Source: Aurifilum marmelostoma (taxonomy: Eukaryota > Ascomycota > Sordariomycetes > Diaporthales > Cryphonectriaceae). Taken from it: DNA of 64,000 nt. The notes under the pieces were generated by a model, which was given only the letters and a program-made list of their open reading frames with translations, did no database searches and was not told the DNA's origin. The stretch covers positions 496,001 through 560,000 of the forward strand of contig JAMXSV010000005.1 of NCBI GenBank assembly GCA_027559495.1, given 5' to 3'. How positions within the stretch are numbered: the first letter of the stretch is position 1; every line of letters starts with the position of its first letter. Below are positions 32,911 through 44,500 of the stretch, piece after piece. Made by a program: the position numbers and the translations under genes.

Positions 32911-34334
32911 ATGAGGGCCTCTATCCTGTCAAATCTTCTCTCCGCCTCCATGGCGGTCGGGCACGAGCTGGTATCACTTGATACCAGGCAGTCGAACGGC
33001 ACCGCCAGCAGCGTGCCCCTCTCAGGTGGAGAGTGGCATCCAGACCGAGTGCAAGACCTGCCCGTACAGTCTCTGCACCAACGTGGTCGCCTACGAGTAC
33101 AACCAAGATATGAGCCTGACGTGCTGGACGACAGGTGACATGATTGTGGACACCAAGTGAGCGGCACATCTGAAGAGCTCTGCAAGGGGGTTGGTCTGGT
33201 AACTTGATACTGATTAGTCACATAGCACCTGGTACAAGACAACTGACAACTGTTATGTCACCGAGTGGGACATCATCGAGGGCAACTGTTAGTACAATCA
33301 CTCTTCTCGAAGCAGCACCCAGTGTGTGGAATGGACAACCTCGACAGACAATTAACCTTTCCTTTGCTTTGTCGCGCAGATACAGATGTTCTCGCCTCTT
33401 GTGGCGTTGTCGCCGAGACGTACACGACCGGGCCCAGCAGGACGGAATATAACACCGAGTGCAACATCATCCCCGAGTTTGTCGGCGAGCTCGAGGACCA
33501 TACCAAGATGTACCAGCCCGAGATCGACCTCACCCTCACGTGCTACACCATCAACGGCGACGAGGTGCTTGGTAACAGGTAATCATCTCTCTCTTCACCC
33601 TCTCCCTTACTTTGTGTTGGTTGTCACACATGTACTCACCAGCACATCCTTTCTTCTTGACGCCACACTGACTCCCTTTCTTTTAAAAGCAAATGGTACA
33701 AGACTCTGTCCAACTGTTACGTACCAGAGGCCCAGATCGAGTTCGTCGACGCCGAACTCGACGACTGCGGTCCCATCCCCTTCCTGGAGGCCAAGATGCG
33801 GCAGCCCGACCCGGAGCCAACAGCCACGCCAGCGGCGGACTTTGCCCGTCGCGACCAGCAAGTGCACAAGCGGTGGCTGTATCTGACCCAGATCGGCGAC
33901 GACCAGGCCGACTGCCTGGCCAGCCCGGACAGCACGAGCGAGTCTGAGCGGACGTATCCGTTTGGTGACTATATTGTTGTTCAGTGTGCGACCTATAGCG
34001 AGAATCCCGCGGATGACGAGCAGTGAGTTGGACTTCCGAGCTGCGTTGTTATGTGACATGTGGAGAACATTCAAGTGCAGCACAGCAATACTAACCGGCT
34101 CCTTTTCTTCTTGCTTCTACACAGGATATACCTTCTCACCGAGGACTTTTGCTGGGTCAATGATACCCTTACAGACCCGACTCTGATCGACGACGAGGTC
34201 CGGGGTGAGTTTCCCTGCCCCGCCAACAGCTACCCACCTTGACAGACCTTTTGAGGACTGACTTGTAATTAACTTGTTTTTGTCAAGCTGAACGATATCC
34301 AAACTGCAATCTCTTTATCGACACCGTGGTATAG
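32911..34334 (+). CDS. secreted cysteine-rich protein with three SH3-like repeats
   Basis: Best model: exons 32911..32970, 33026..33156, 33226..33287, 33380..33578, 33690..34022, 34125..34204 and 34288..34334, 303 residues. All internal junctions keep phase. A short hydrophobic leader (MRASILSNLLSASMAVG) precedes three divergent copies of a module containing a Cys-rich entry (ECKTCPYSLC), a core like LTCWTTGD, and a closing block like WYKTTDNCYV. Copy 2 has LTCYTINGDEV and WYKTLSNCYV. Copy 3 has VVQCATYSE and LLTEDFCWVND. The module resembles bacterial-type SH3 repeats seen in secreted fungal proteins. The first 55-base intron is uncertain: the same frame change could come from a one-base error near 33003. 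The final intron is inferred because it extends the protein to EVRAERYPNC. Confidence 0.68.
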
Positions 34335-37300
34335 AGAGAGAGGGTCCAGATTCAACCAGTGCGACGCCGGATATGCAGATCTTCCTTGGCGATTGACGCG
34401 ATCATGGTCCCTCGAAGAACAATCGTCGTCAGCTAGTTGTCTTGGCCGTCACGGTGCCCACGCTGGGAGCTACTGATCGTCATGTGTGGGAATCGACATA
34501 TCGGTCGCAGGCTGTTCTGAACTGTGCAATCAGGTTTATTAGTGGACGGCAAGGGTGTTATTCTCTTCTTTCGAAGACTCACGGGTCGAATGCTCTACTT
34601 CCCGGTCATTTTGTGCCGTCAGTGTGCAAGAAGATACGACTCGGTAGATCCTAGAGCATGTTATCAGTTTTTTTTTTTTAAAAAAGGAAGAAGGCAATCT
34701 CGAGGCTACATCCCATCCGCTGGCGTGACAATCCTGCCATCCTGGGCTCTCTCTGTTTGCATGTCCATCCGGTCTAGACAATGACGCAAAACTTACTTGC
34801 CTTTCCCCCTTAATCGTGTGTTTTCAGGATCTCAACTCATGTCCGTCAAGGATCCTCGCGTATCCTCCTTGGCCACTGAAGGCATCCGCCCGTCCCTCCA
34901 CGGGGCTGCTAATACGTATTGGTTTAGTAAGATTAACACTGACAAAAGCACACAAGGGACGGTAATCCGCACGGCATGGGCATGGTTCAGCCCCCCCCCC
35001 CCTCTTCTCCCGCTCTCGACTCCGGTGGGATTCGTTTTCTTGATTCTATTTCCCCCACTGCACATGGGCTTATTGTTAGACCCCTGGCTCTTCTGCACCT
35101 CCGGGAGACGCCACATGTCGGTTGTGCGAAGGATGCACGGCCGGAGATGGGGCGAAGAACGATTGGTGGATCCACATGGCAACTCGAAACACGGGGATGG
35201 GAGTCACAGATGGCTCAGGACCAAGCTGGATATTCCAGTGGACGGGACGACGAAACGGCGTATTGCGTATGCTCTGGTACGATATGGTATCATTTGGGGG
35301 GGAAGAAAAACAGTGCACGGCTGAAAATAACCCAAAGAAAAGGCGATGGCTAAGCTGCCTGAGCGGTCGTCGTCACCAATCTTTCTGTGCACGCAGACAG
35401 TGCGTCTCGTGTACTGCTGGGCCTTCTCTAGCGACAGGCCAGGGCCGCTTCAGCGGTTATCGGTGTCTCTCGGCCGGGAGACCAGAGACGCGCAACCACC
35501 GACGGGGCAGAAACCCATGGAACACTCGGACAGACAGTACTATGGTATGTGCTCTGGGAGAGTGGTCTGTGAGCTGCCAGATTGTCCGCCAAGCTCGAGG
35601 GGTCCCCGCAGGAGAATCGTCAGCTGTTTGGGGGTCTCGTCAGTCGAATCGAGAGAACACAAGGGCCGGTGCACAGAGTCTCCCGCAGAGCCTCCACTCT
35701 TGGCATCCTCATCCCTTCGTGTCGGAAGTTGCCATGATATTTGTTTATCCTAAGTACTGGGGGGCCGGGGTTTTAGTCACACGGAGAAATTACGACGTAC
35801 AAACAGGAAAAATGCAAGAAGCAGCGAGGATTGAAACCAGCAAAAGGAGTTGTTTCTTCGGATGTCTATAATACAGAAACAGACTAAACCAAATCAATAG
35901 CTGCTTGAAAAAAAAAAAAAAAAAAAAAAGAAACAAAACAAAAAAGGGACGGGGAGCTCCAGGGGCAGCGGCTTGAAACATGAAACAGGCCAGCTCCACT
36001 ACCACCTGCCCTTGTCATGATCTGCGTGGTGTGGTGTGCGTATGTGTGCTGCACTCCAGCCTTGGCGGGCGATCGACCAGAATATCGGACAGAGCTAGCT
36101 GAGCTGCCAGTGCTGGCCCTGTGTTGATCATCACGCCTCCAGGCGCCTAGACCTTCTCGTGTGCCTGACTGAGCTCATGGTTCGATCGGTGCTGCTGGGT
36201 GATACTTGCGTACCTGCTTCGGCCCAGATGTTGTGCATCAACTTGTGGACACTTTGCGTGAGCCCGTCTGCGCGTTTTTTTTTTTTTTTTTTATATGTCT
36301 TGATGTACTATGCTGTGCTGAGTATTATTCCAATAACGCTCCCGTTCAATCAATTCTCCTATGCCCCTATCTTTGATCATATGTAAGGGTAATGGGATCC
36401 CAATCTTCGGGGTTACCTACAGGTCTCATATCCAGAACTGTCTCCATCCTGGCCCGCCTCCTTTATCCTCCCAGCAAGAAAACAGTCCAGCCCTGTACCA
36501 TCTATTATTGACAGGTGCCAGGGTGGAGGAAGGGGAGGCAGAGAGAAAGAGAGAGAGAAAGAGCAAACAGAACAACAACGACAAAATCTAGACCAACACA
36601 GCGAGGGTATCCCCTCAATTCATGGGCCCCCCGGGGAGGAGGGGGTTGTGGTATGGGCCCACCTGCTCCTCCTCTTCCTCCTCCTCCTTCTTCTGGGGGA
36701 AGAGAAGAAAAGAAAAAGGGCTGCAGTTTCAAGGTGTCCACCAGGAATAGAAGACTGACGCCCAGAGTAAGGGTACGTTTCAAAACAAATGGTGATGGGC
36801 GGGGTGTACTCGTCATCACCTCCTGGGGTCCTAGTGCCACCAGGACCACTTGGCCGTGCCGTAGCCCCACCTCGGGTCACTTTTTCTCTTTTTTTTTTCT
36901 TCTTTTTCTTCTTTATTGTGCAGATTGGCTGCAAATGATGCTTAATCCCTTATCCTCAAACTTATATGTTTTCCTCCGAATGGGTACATTGGTGGTTTCT
37001 GGCTCCCCCCCCCCCCAGCAGAGGAATGAAAATAGAGGTGACTTTGGACTACTCATTCTTGTGGAGACACACACAGCAGCCAAGAGGAGTACACGGCGTA
37101 TTGACCATGCCCGTCCGCCTGCCATTTCGTATCTGCATCTCCTTGTTGCATACAGTCACAGTAGTACTAGCGTGGACTGCCCCTGGACGGCGGCAAGTCG
37201 TCATGGGATCCTCAAATTCAATCACTACACAGCATCAAACGGTCCTCACAGCTGCCCTATCAGCCATCGGACATGGTTCTTCGAGCAGGAAATAAGTCTC

Positions 37301-38179
37301 ACATTGCAGTGGAAACCTCAGCCACTGCTCAGAGGTACTATGAATTACTAGATGCGTTCATCATTCTCTCTTCATTGTCGCCTGCGGACAGCAGCAGCAG
37401 CAGCAGCAGCAGGAGGTATGTAAAGGGGCCTCGTACGATTAACCATTGGATCCTGGAGCACAATATACATAGTACATACTACTTGTATGTACGTTAGTCA
37501 CTATGACATCTCACATACTTCCAGATCTCACTTAGTAAGGGGCTCGACCCGCCACACGCCTACATGCCTGTATCATGACCCCATGCGAACCAGGGTACGT
37601 ATAAACATACACTGGAGAGGAACATCCCCCCCCTCCCCCCTCCCCCCTGCCTCTCTACACGCAGACGAGCTCTTCTCACCCTGCCAGCCAGCCTTGCCCA
37701 CCACGGCGATCCGCAGACCCACCTGGACCCCCAGCCCAAAGAGGACCCATCACGGAATGTTTCGAAGAGATTGGAGACGGACCAATTGCTCGATAACATC
37801 AACTTGACCGGACATGGTGCATGGGGGCCGTCGTCTACACGGAGCCGACAAGCGCTGGCCGTTCAGAAAAAAAGAGACTGACCAAGATTTTTCTCTATAA
37901 GAATGGCCTCCCGGTGTTGATCCTCAGGTCGATTTTTGTTTCCCCCCCTTCCTTCATTCCTCTTTCATCCCAACCTTCCAACCTTTTTCACAGTCACTCC
38001 TTGAAGCTAGTCTTCATCATCTTCTTTTCTTGTTACTTGTCAAGACCCACGTTCATTCGCTAGACGAAATCAACGCCGCCTTCCTTTTTTTTTTTTTTAT
38101 TCCAAGAATTCCTCTTTTTGTGATTTCGACATCCCATTTTTCGAAAAAAAAGTCAAAAACACATCAGAAATCAGTCAAG
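34335..38179. other. 3.8-kb gene-poor region
   Basis: The region is rich in mononucleotide runs: T/A near 34669-34684, C near 34989, A near 35909-35928, T near 36276-36292, C near 37008. It also has GA-rich (36538-36562) and CAG (37391-37412) repeats. Open frames of 249 codons (35122-35871) and 278 codons (36515-37351) start at non-ATG codons and cross these runs, so I do not call them. The last 250 bases, C/T-rich, are the promoter and leader of the repeat-protein gene. Confidence 0.45.
37391..37412. repeat. CAG trinucleotide repeat
   Basis: Seven uninterrupted CAG-type units in non-coding sequence. Confidence 0.85.
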
Positions 38180-39146
38180 ATGGTCAAGATCAGCCCCCTC
38201 GTCGCCTCCATGCTCTTTGCCCTGGCCGCTGCCCTTCCCCAGCAGCCCAGCGGTGTCGAGAGCTCCAAGCCCACCGGCACCGGCATTGCCTTCCCCTCCG
38301 GCACCGGCGCCTTCGGTGGACACGGCCACGGCCACGGACAGGGCCACCACTCTGGTCAGGGCCCTGCCCCTACCGGCGGGTTCGGTGGTGCTTCTCCTAG
38401 CGGCGGTGCTTTCCCCAGCGGCGGTTCTCACGCCTTCTCCGGCCAGGGCTCTCAGCCCACTGGTGGCTTCGGCGGTCACCACTCGGGAGGTGCTCAGCCC
38501 ACCGGCTGTAAGTTTCCCCGTTCTTCCTACAAGGCCGCTGCCCGAGAAAAACGCCTGATGCTAACCCCTCCATGCTAGCTTTCGGTGGTGGTGCCCCTGG
38601 CGGCCCCATGCAGTCTGGTTCCGGCGGTGCTCAGCCGTAAGTAAATCCACTCTTCCGCCTCGTACACAGCTATTCCCCCAGCAATACTCTGACATTCGGT
38701 GAAATAGCACCGGTGCCGCTGAGATCCAGCGCCGTGCCTTCGGAGGCCACAACGACGCCCAGCAGTCCGGCGGCCAGGGCCAGGGCAGCGGTGCCGCCCC
38801 CACCGGCAGCTTTGGCGGTTCCGGAAGCGGTTCCGGATCCTTCAGCGCCGGCGGTGCTCAGCCCACCGGCTCGTTCGGAGGCTCTGGCAACGGCGGATCC
38901 GGCTCCCACAGCGCCGGCGGTGCCCAGCCTACTGGCTCCTTCGGAGGCTCCGGCAGCGGGTCCGACTCTGGCTTCGGCGGCTCCGGTTCCGGCTCCTTCA
39001 GCGCCGGAGGTGCCCAGCCTACCGGCTCTTTCGGCGGCTCTGGCTCTGCTGGTGGCTTCGGTGGCGACTCTGCCCCGAGCGGCTTCCAGACCTTCACCAA
39101 GAGCGGTGCTCAGCCTACCGGCCAGGGCTCCAGCGCCGGCTTCTAA
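38180..39146 (+). CDS. secreted Gly/Ser-rich repeat protein with PTG motifs
   Basis: Three exons, 38180..38507, 38579..38636 and 38708..39146, give 274 residues. Introns of 71 bases each start GTAAGT, end TAG and preserve phase. After a signal peptide (LVASMLFALAAALP) the protein is almost wholly low complexity, with nine copies of a PTG-centred unit. Early copies read APTGGFGG or QPTGGFGG, and later copies are near-identical GGAQPTGSFGGSG spaced about 20-30 residues. A His/Gly run (GHGHGHGQGHH) lies near residue 50. A dibasic QRR before AFGG, at the start of exon 3, could be a Kex2-type cleavage site. No GPI signal is seen at the C-terminus. Function is unknown; cell-wall, matrix or processed-peptide roles are possible. 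Confidence 0.8.
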
Positions 39147-41532
39147 GCGACACTCTTCCTGTTGTCGATTACAACAACAAGCCGCAGTTCCGGGATCAAG
39201 CACGCAAAAAAGACATCCAGGCATGCGACGACTTTGACAAGCCTGGAAGGGGGAAGCATCGGTTTTCCGCGGAGGGAATTCCAAAACAGAACCATTCTTG
39301 TATCTATTTCTACCTGATGAGAGTGCCACTTGTGGATCTCATAATGGTGCGACTGGCATTTTCGGGGGTGTACATAACCTCAATAGAATTCTGACCTTTT
39401 GTCAAAATATTTGTGCTTTTTTTCTGGCTGCTGGCGATGTGCGCTTCGGTGAATGTGCGAGGGCCAATAAGTCACTACCCTGGCCTCTGTGCTGGGACCA
39501 GGCGCCTGCCCTTACAACGAGATATCTCTTGCCAACCAGACAGCCTCTTCCTCTCTTCTTTCCTTTCGGTAGCGCTTTTTCCTATGCATTCAGTTTCCCA
39601 CAGTGGAGGTCGATAACTGCTTGGGACATCTTTGTTGGGAGGTGCATTTCTAGCTAGCTTTAGCACCTTGTTCCGTGCGGTTTTGTTGATTGCCTTGCGG
39701 CCCTTTCAGGCCCTCAGTTTAGTTTTCCTTTCAGCTTCTTCAATCAATACCATCATCAACTTCAACAATCTTCCCCTACATACCTACAAGGACCACTTGG
39801 GACGCCCGTCAGCCTTAGTAACTATGGAAGCTTATCACTATCACAGTCCTGGGGGACCCTATGGCAGCGCGTTCTTTGGTAAAGGAGGAGAGAGACAACC
39901 GTGACTCCGTGAGCCCTAGCTCGGCCACTGTGGTACACCTAGTACGACAATGGAGCAGATTCGCTCGCCCGAGACGATCTGAGGTCCTGATGGGTGGTGA
40001 TGCACGGCTTCCCTGAGCTCTTCGCCTCCTTCCACCAAATTTACGACACAGCTATTGGAGATATCAGGAGACGGTCGCTGGGCTCCCTGTGTGCGCGCCT
40101 GGGAGGCCCATCGCCTGCTCCCCTCGATGTCCTCAGCCAGACTGAGTAGGTCTGGCGCAAGATCACGTTGAACACAATGAAGAAATCTTCTCACTTACAC
40201 GGTCCTTGCCTCTTGCGTCGTGTTTTCGTCGTTCCAAAGCCTATGTTGGCTCATGCCTGGTATTTCTCAAAACTTTTGTCATCCACATGAGTACATACAT
40301 GGCCTGATTATCACACAAGAACGACAAGGCCTTTTTGGGGGCTCTAGGCAATTTACACCACTCTTGTCGCCGAGACCTTGAACCACATTATTCTCGAGAC
40401 AGGCGTGTCATTGAGAGTCGGTGATGATGGTGGCATCGACGTGAAGGAAGGATTTCAAGACGCAGCCGTCTTGGGTAAGGTTTTGAAGTCAGCGCAGTGT
40501 AATCAAGTCAAAAGCGGACTGATCGAGGGGAAGAACACGTAAGTCTCAACCAGGCCCAAAGGTTTCTGTCGATCTGCTAAAGCTATTGGTCTTGACTCCG
40601 TAGGTCTCTCTAAGTACTCAGGCCTTTAGCATCGTTGATATTCTTGGACACATCGTCACTCATGGGGAGAAAATCCTGGCGTCAAGTTGTCCTCCAAATG
40701 CAGCCAGACTGCTTGGTAAATATCCCAGTGAGCTCGCACTGAGGCAGACCAGGTGTCCTAACACTATCTTACAAAGAATAAGATAGGATGAACCGGTGTG
40801 GTAAAATTCAATACCAGCGGCTCAAGTAGATGGAGGCCCTCAGCGAGCAATCCGAGGATTCTTCAGCAAATAAGCCTCACGGGCCCGCAGCGAACATCCC
40901 CAAGCGAGCATCTAGTCTCTACGGAAAGTCTATCCAATTGGTACTTACTACATCTTTTACAGAAGAGATGCCCTGTCTAATGCCACAACTTTTAATTAAG
41001 GTACGCAAGTGAAAATAGAAATCATCCTACTCGGTAACATACCCAAAACAAAGAAACACCACGTAATCGCGCGTACCAGGTCATGTTACTATCCGTAATA
41101 CAACAAACATTTGCCACTCCCAGGAAGGAAAATATCACTGTCAGGATCCCCAAATAGGAACTCCACCGTTTGCAACACCACTTCTTCAAAGAACGAGGCC
41201 TATATCGTCTTTTCCGGGCTGAGGCAGAGGACCTTTCAAGGTGTTGCACCTGACGGCGAATCAGGAACGTCATCACAAGCGGCATACGGCCTTCATTTTA
41301 CGCGGAACTACAAGTCTACAACATAGCAAGCTCTGATATTTGTACAACGACTGTGCCTCAACACGGACGGAGCGCAGACGGCAAACTACATCGCCCAGTA
41401 CTGGACACCTTCTCTTCGCACTGCTGAATGCTACACTGGAACGTTCACACGGACGGCAACGCTGTGCTCCAGAGCAGCCCCGTCTTGGAGGTTGCCACTT
41501 GACGCCACCACTACCATCATCAACACAACAAC
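39147..41532. other. 2.4-kb region with exon-like fragments, no complete gene
   Basis: Several pieces on the plus strand look like exons but do not join in phase. 40000..40145 opens with ATG and ends at GTAGGT. 40348..40538 follows a CTAG acceptor, reads 63 residues (IYTTLVAETLNHII at its start) and ends at GTAAGT. About 40616..40714 reads TQAFSIVDILGHIV and ends near GTAAAT. Stops separate them from later pieces near 40830-40940. This is either a decayed gene, an RNA-only locus or chance. I recognise no family. Confidence 0.25.
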
Positions 41533-44500
41533 ATGCGCTCAGTCGGGCTCAAATGGCTTCTTCTGGCCGATATCCACTTCAAACACCAGGACCTGGACCG
41601 CATCACGCAGACGGCAGCATGGATCACGTCGATAGCAGCCCAGCACCGTGTCCACCGCGTCGTGGTCTGTGGTGACCTGCTTACGACTCGCACCAGCCAG
41701 CCTACCCACGTACTCTCGGCCTGCTACCGATTTCTGGGCTCGCTGGTGCAAGAAGCGCAGGTGCGCCACGTGCACGTGGTGCTGGGCAACCACGATCTGG
41801 CCTACCGCCGCGACCACCTCCGCTCCACCACCGCCCTCGACGCCCTGCGCCTGGCCGCGCCCGCAGTGCAGCTACACTGGGATGTGGGCCAGCAGCACGT
41901 GTGGGACGGTCGCCGTGTGCTGACTCTGCCGTTCCGAGAGGACCAGTCTGAGCTTACGGATGCCGTCGCCGCTCTGGCCCCGGAGGACGCTGCTGAGACG
42001 GTCGCTTTTGCTCATCTGGCTGTGAACAAGGCCATCACGCAGCGCCATGCTGTCAAGCCCAGCTTGGATGCTGCGACCAGCCGCGAGAGCAGCACCGGAA
42101 CAAGGTCTTCTGTGAATTATCACGGACTGATGGGGCCGAGTTACTTCTCTGGCCTGGCCAGGACGTTCACAGGCCATTTTCACTCCCATCAGACTATATA
42201 TCAACAGCAGCCATCCGGGGCAGCTAGTCGTCTGCATGGGAGCATCATGTACGTGGGATCACCGCTGCAGCTGACGTGGGCGGACCTCTGGGACGAGCAG
42301 CGCGGCGTCGTCCTGCTAGACCCTCAGACGCTGGAGCACGAGCTCATTGTCAACCCTCATGCCGTGGGCTACATCACTGTCGCCGTGGACGAGGTGCTGA
42401 GCGACACGGCTGACCCGGTGCTGATCCGCGGCAGACATGTCATGCTGTTGGGCGATCTCACGCGGTTCAGATATGCTGCTGCGAGGGACAAGCTCGTATC
42501 TCTCGGAGCTCGCAGTATCAGGAATTGGAGCCCAATTGCGCCCAGGTTCCAGGGTACAGTCGTCACAGCACAGGGACTAGGTGCCTCGGCGCCGAACAGC
42601 GATGCCTCGTTGCAGAAGCCTAGCCCTGTACTAGGCAACTACAATGATGAAGGGCAGAGCTCCTCATCGTCAAACGGCACGTCTGACCGTCTACCACCTC
42701 AGCCCGAGGGGGTTGATCTTCGGGATCAAGTGGCGAGATATGTGGATGCCCTCGATCTGGGCAAATCGCTTGAGAAATCTCGAGATGTGTTAGTCCAGGT
42801 AGGTCAAAGACTAATCGAGGCCGCAGCTATTGAGCAGTCAGAGGACGAGAGCCAGAAGCTCGAAGGGACCGATCCCGAAGTTCTTGACTACAAAGACATC
42901 ATCCCACCTCGCAAAGTCAATGGGGACACTCCAGCTACCTCTTATTCAAGGCCGACAACATCGTCACCCACACCACCTCTCCGATCCCCAACCGTGTTCA
43001 ACGCCCGACCTCGCTCACTGCGCATCACAAACTTCCTCGGCATCCAGTCCACCATCCACCTCGACTTTGGCACAGACATTCGAGAAGGCCTCACCTTCCT
43101 CGTAGGCAAGAACGGCTCCGGGAAGAGCACCCTCGTCGAGGCCATCGTGTGGTGCCAATTTGGAAAGTGCCTGCGCGCCGGGCTGGGAGTCAACGACGTG
43201 ATCAACGACACGGCCAAAAAGAACTGCAGCGTGCGCATGACCTTTGACAACGGCTACGCCATCACGAGGTTTCGCAGGCACAAGGAATTCGGCAGCAGGG
43301 TCATTGTCGAAAAGGACGGACAGGTGCTGCCTGAGTTCGACAAGGCGGACTCCCGGGCCGCGCAGGCGAGTATCGATGAGCTGCTGGGCATCGACTACGA
43401 CACTTTTGTCAGGACGGTTGTGCTGGGCCACGAGAGCGCCACGAGCTTTCTGAGCTCGAAGCCTGCGCGGCGCAGGGAGCTGATCATGTCCGCGCTGGGC
43501 CTGGAGGCTCTGGACCGCTGTGGTAGCACCACCCGACGCCTGTTGCGCAGGCTGGATGAGGACGTGGCGCAGCTGGAGTCCAAGATGGCTGGACTGAAAC
43601 AGACCATGGCACACGTCGAGGGCCGCATCGTGCAGTTCGTCAAGACAAAGGACCGGCTGGAGACAGAGGTTGCGCGCACCGACCTGGAGAGGCAGGAGGT
43701 CGCTAAAGATGTCGAGAAAACGACCGGACTCGACTCCAGTCGGGGGGAGGATACTGCTTTAGCACAGTCTAGGCGACTGGACGAGAAAATGGAAGCCACT
43801 CAGCAACTGGTGGAGACTCTCCTACACTACAACAAGCTTGCAGATATCCGAGCGGCCTTTGAGGATGCCAGATCTGCTGTACAGAGCCGGCGTCTTGCCC
43901 TATCACAGCGTATTGCAGAGTTGGAGGACAAGTATTCTTCACTGTTTGCGAATAAGCCTACCATCGATCCAGAGGTTTATGCACCTCCGAAAGGCCACAC
44001 CTGTACGATACTACGCTGGTTCCTGGACTCCCTCTCAAGGTTGGATCACATTCTGCAGTGCTGTAACGCCAGACTTGAGCTTTCATCTCTACAACAGCGC
44101 TTTGCAGCATGCTCTACGAGGGCATTGTCGAATTTCCTTCAAGGCACGTTGGCAGTTGTCGGCCGGTTGACAGGCGTGCATGCTCAGGAGGAAGAGCTCA
44201 AGGCGATCAAGGAACAGGAGCTACTGCTGCATTCCCACAGCGCGTCCTTGAGGGACATGGAGGGAAAGCTTGCAGAGGAGCGGCGGGAACTGACCCGTCT
44301 CGAAGACGCCGGGGCAGAACAGCATATCACGCAAAAGATAGCAAGTAAGCGGCACATATCAGAACAGGAAGTGCGCGACAGCCTCGAAAAAGTCTCACCA
44401 GAGAAAGCCAAGTCTTATCCTGCGGAACTCAACGCAGCCCTCAAGACCTTGGCTGATCTTCAGGACCAGCGGAAGGTCCACGCTGCCAAGCAGGCCCGGC

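Noticed and set aside
35122..35871. 249-codon plus-strand frame
   Set aside because: It starts at TTG, has a competing open frame on the same strand, and shows no family motif or signal peptide. Likely chance.
36515..37351. 278-codon plus-strand frame
   Set aside because: It begins at GTG, crosses GA, C and T homopolymer tracts, and encodes Arg/Glu, Gly/Pro and Ser runs with no domain or splice structure.
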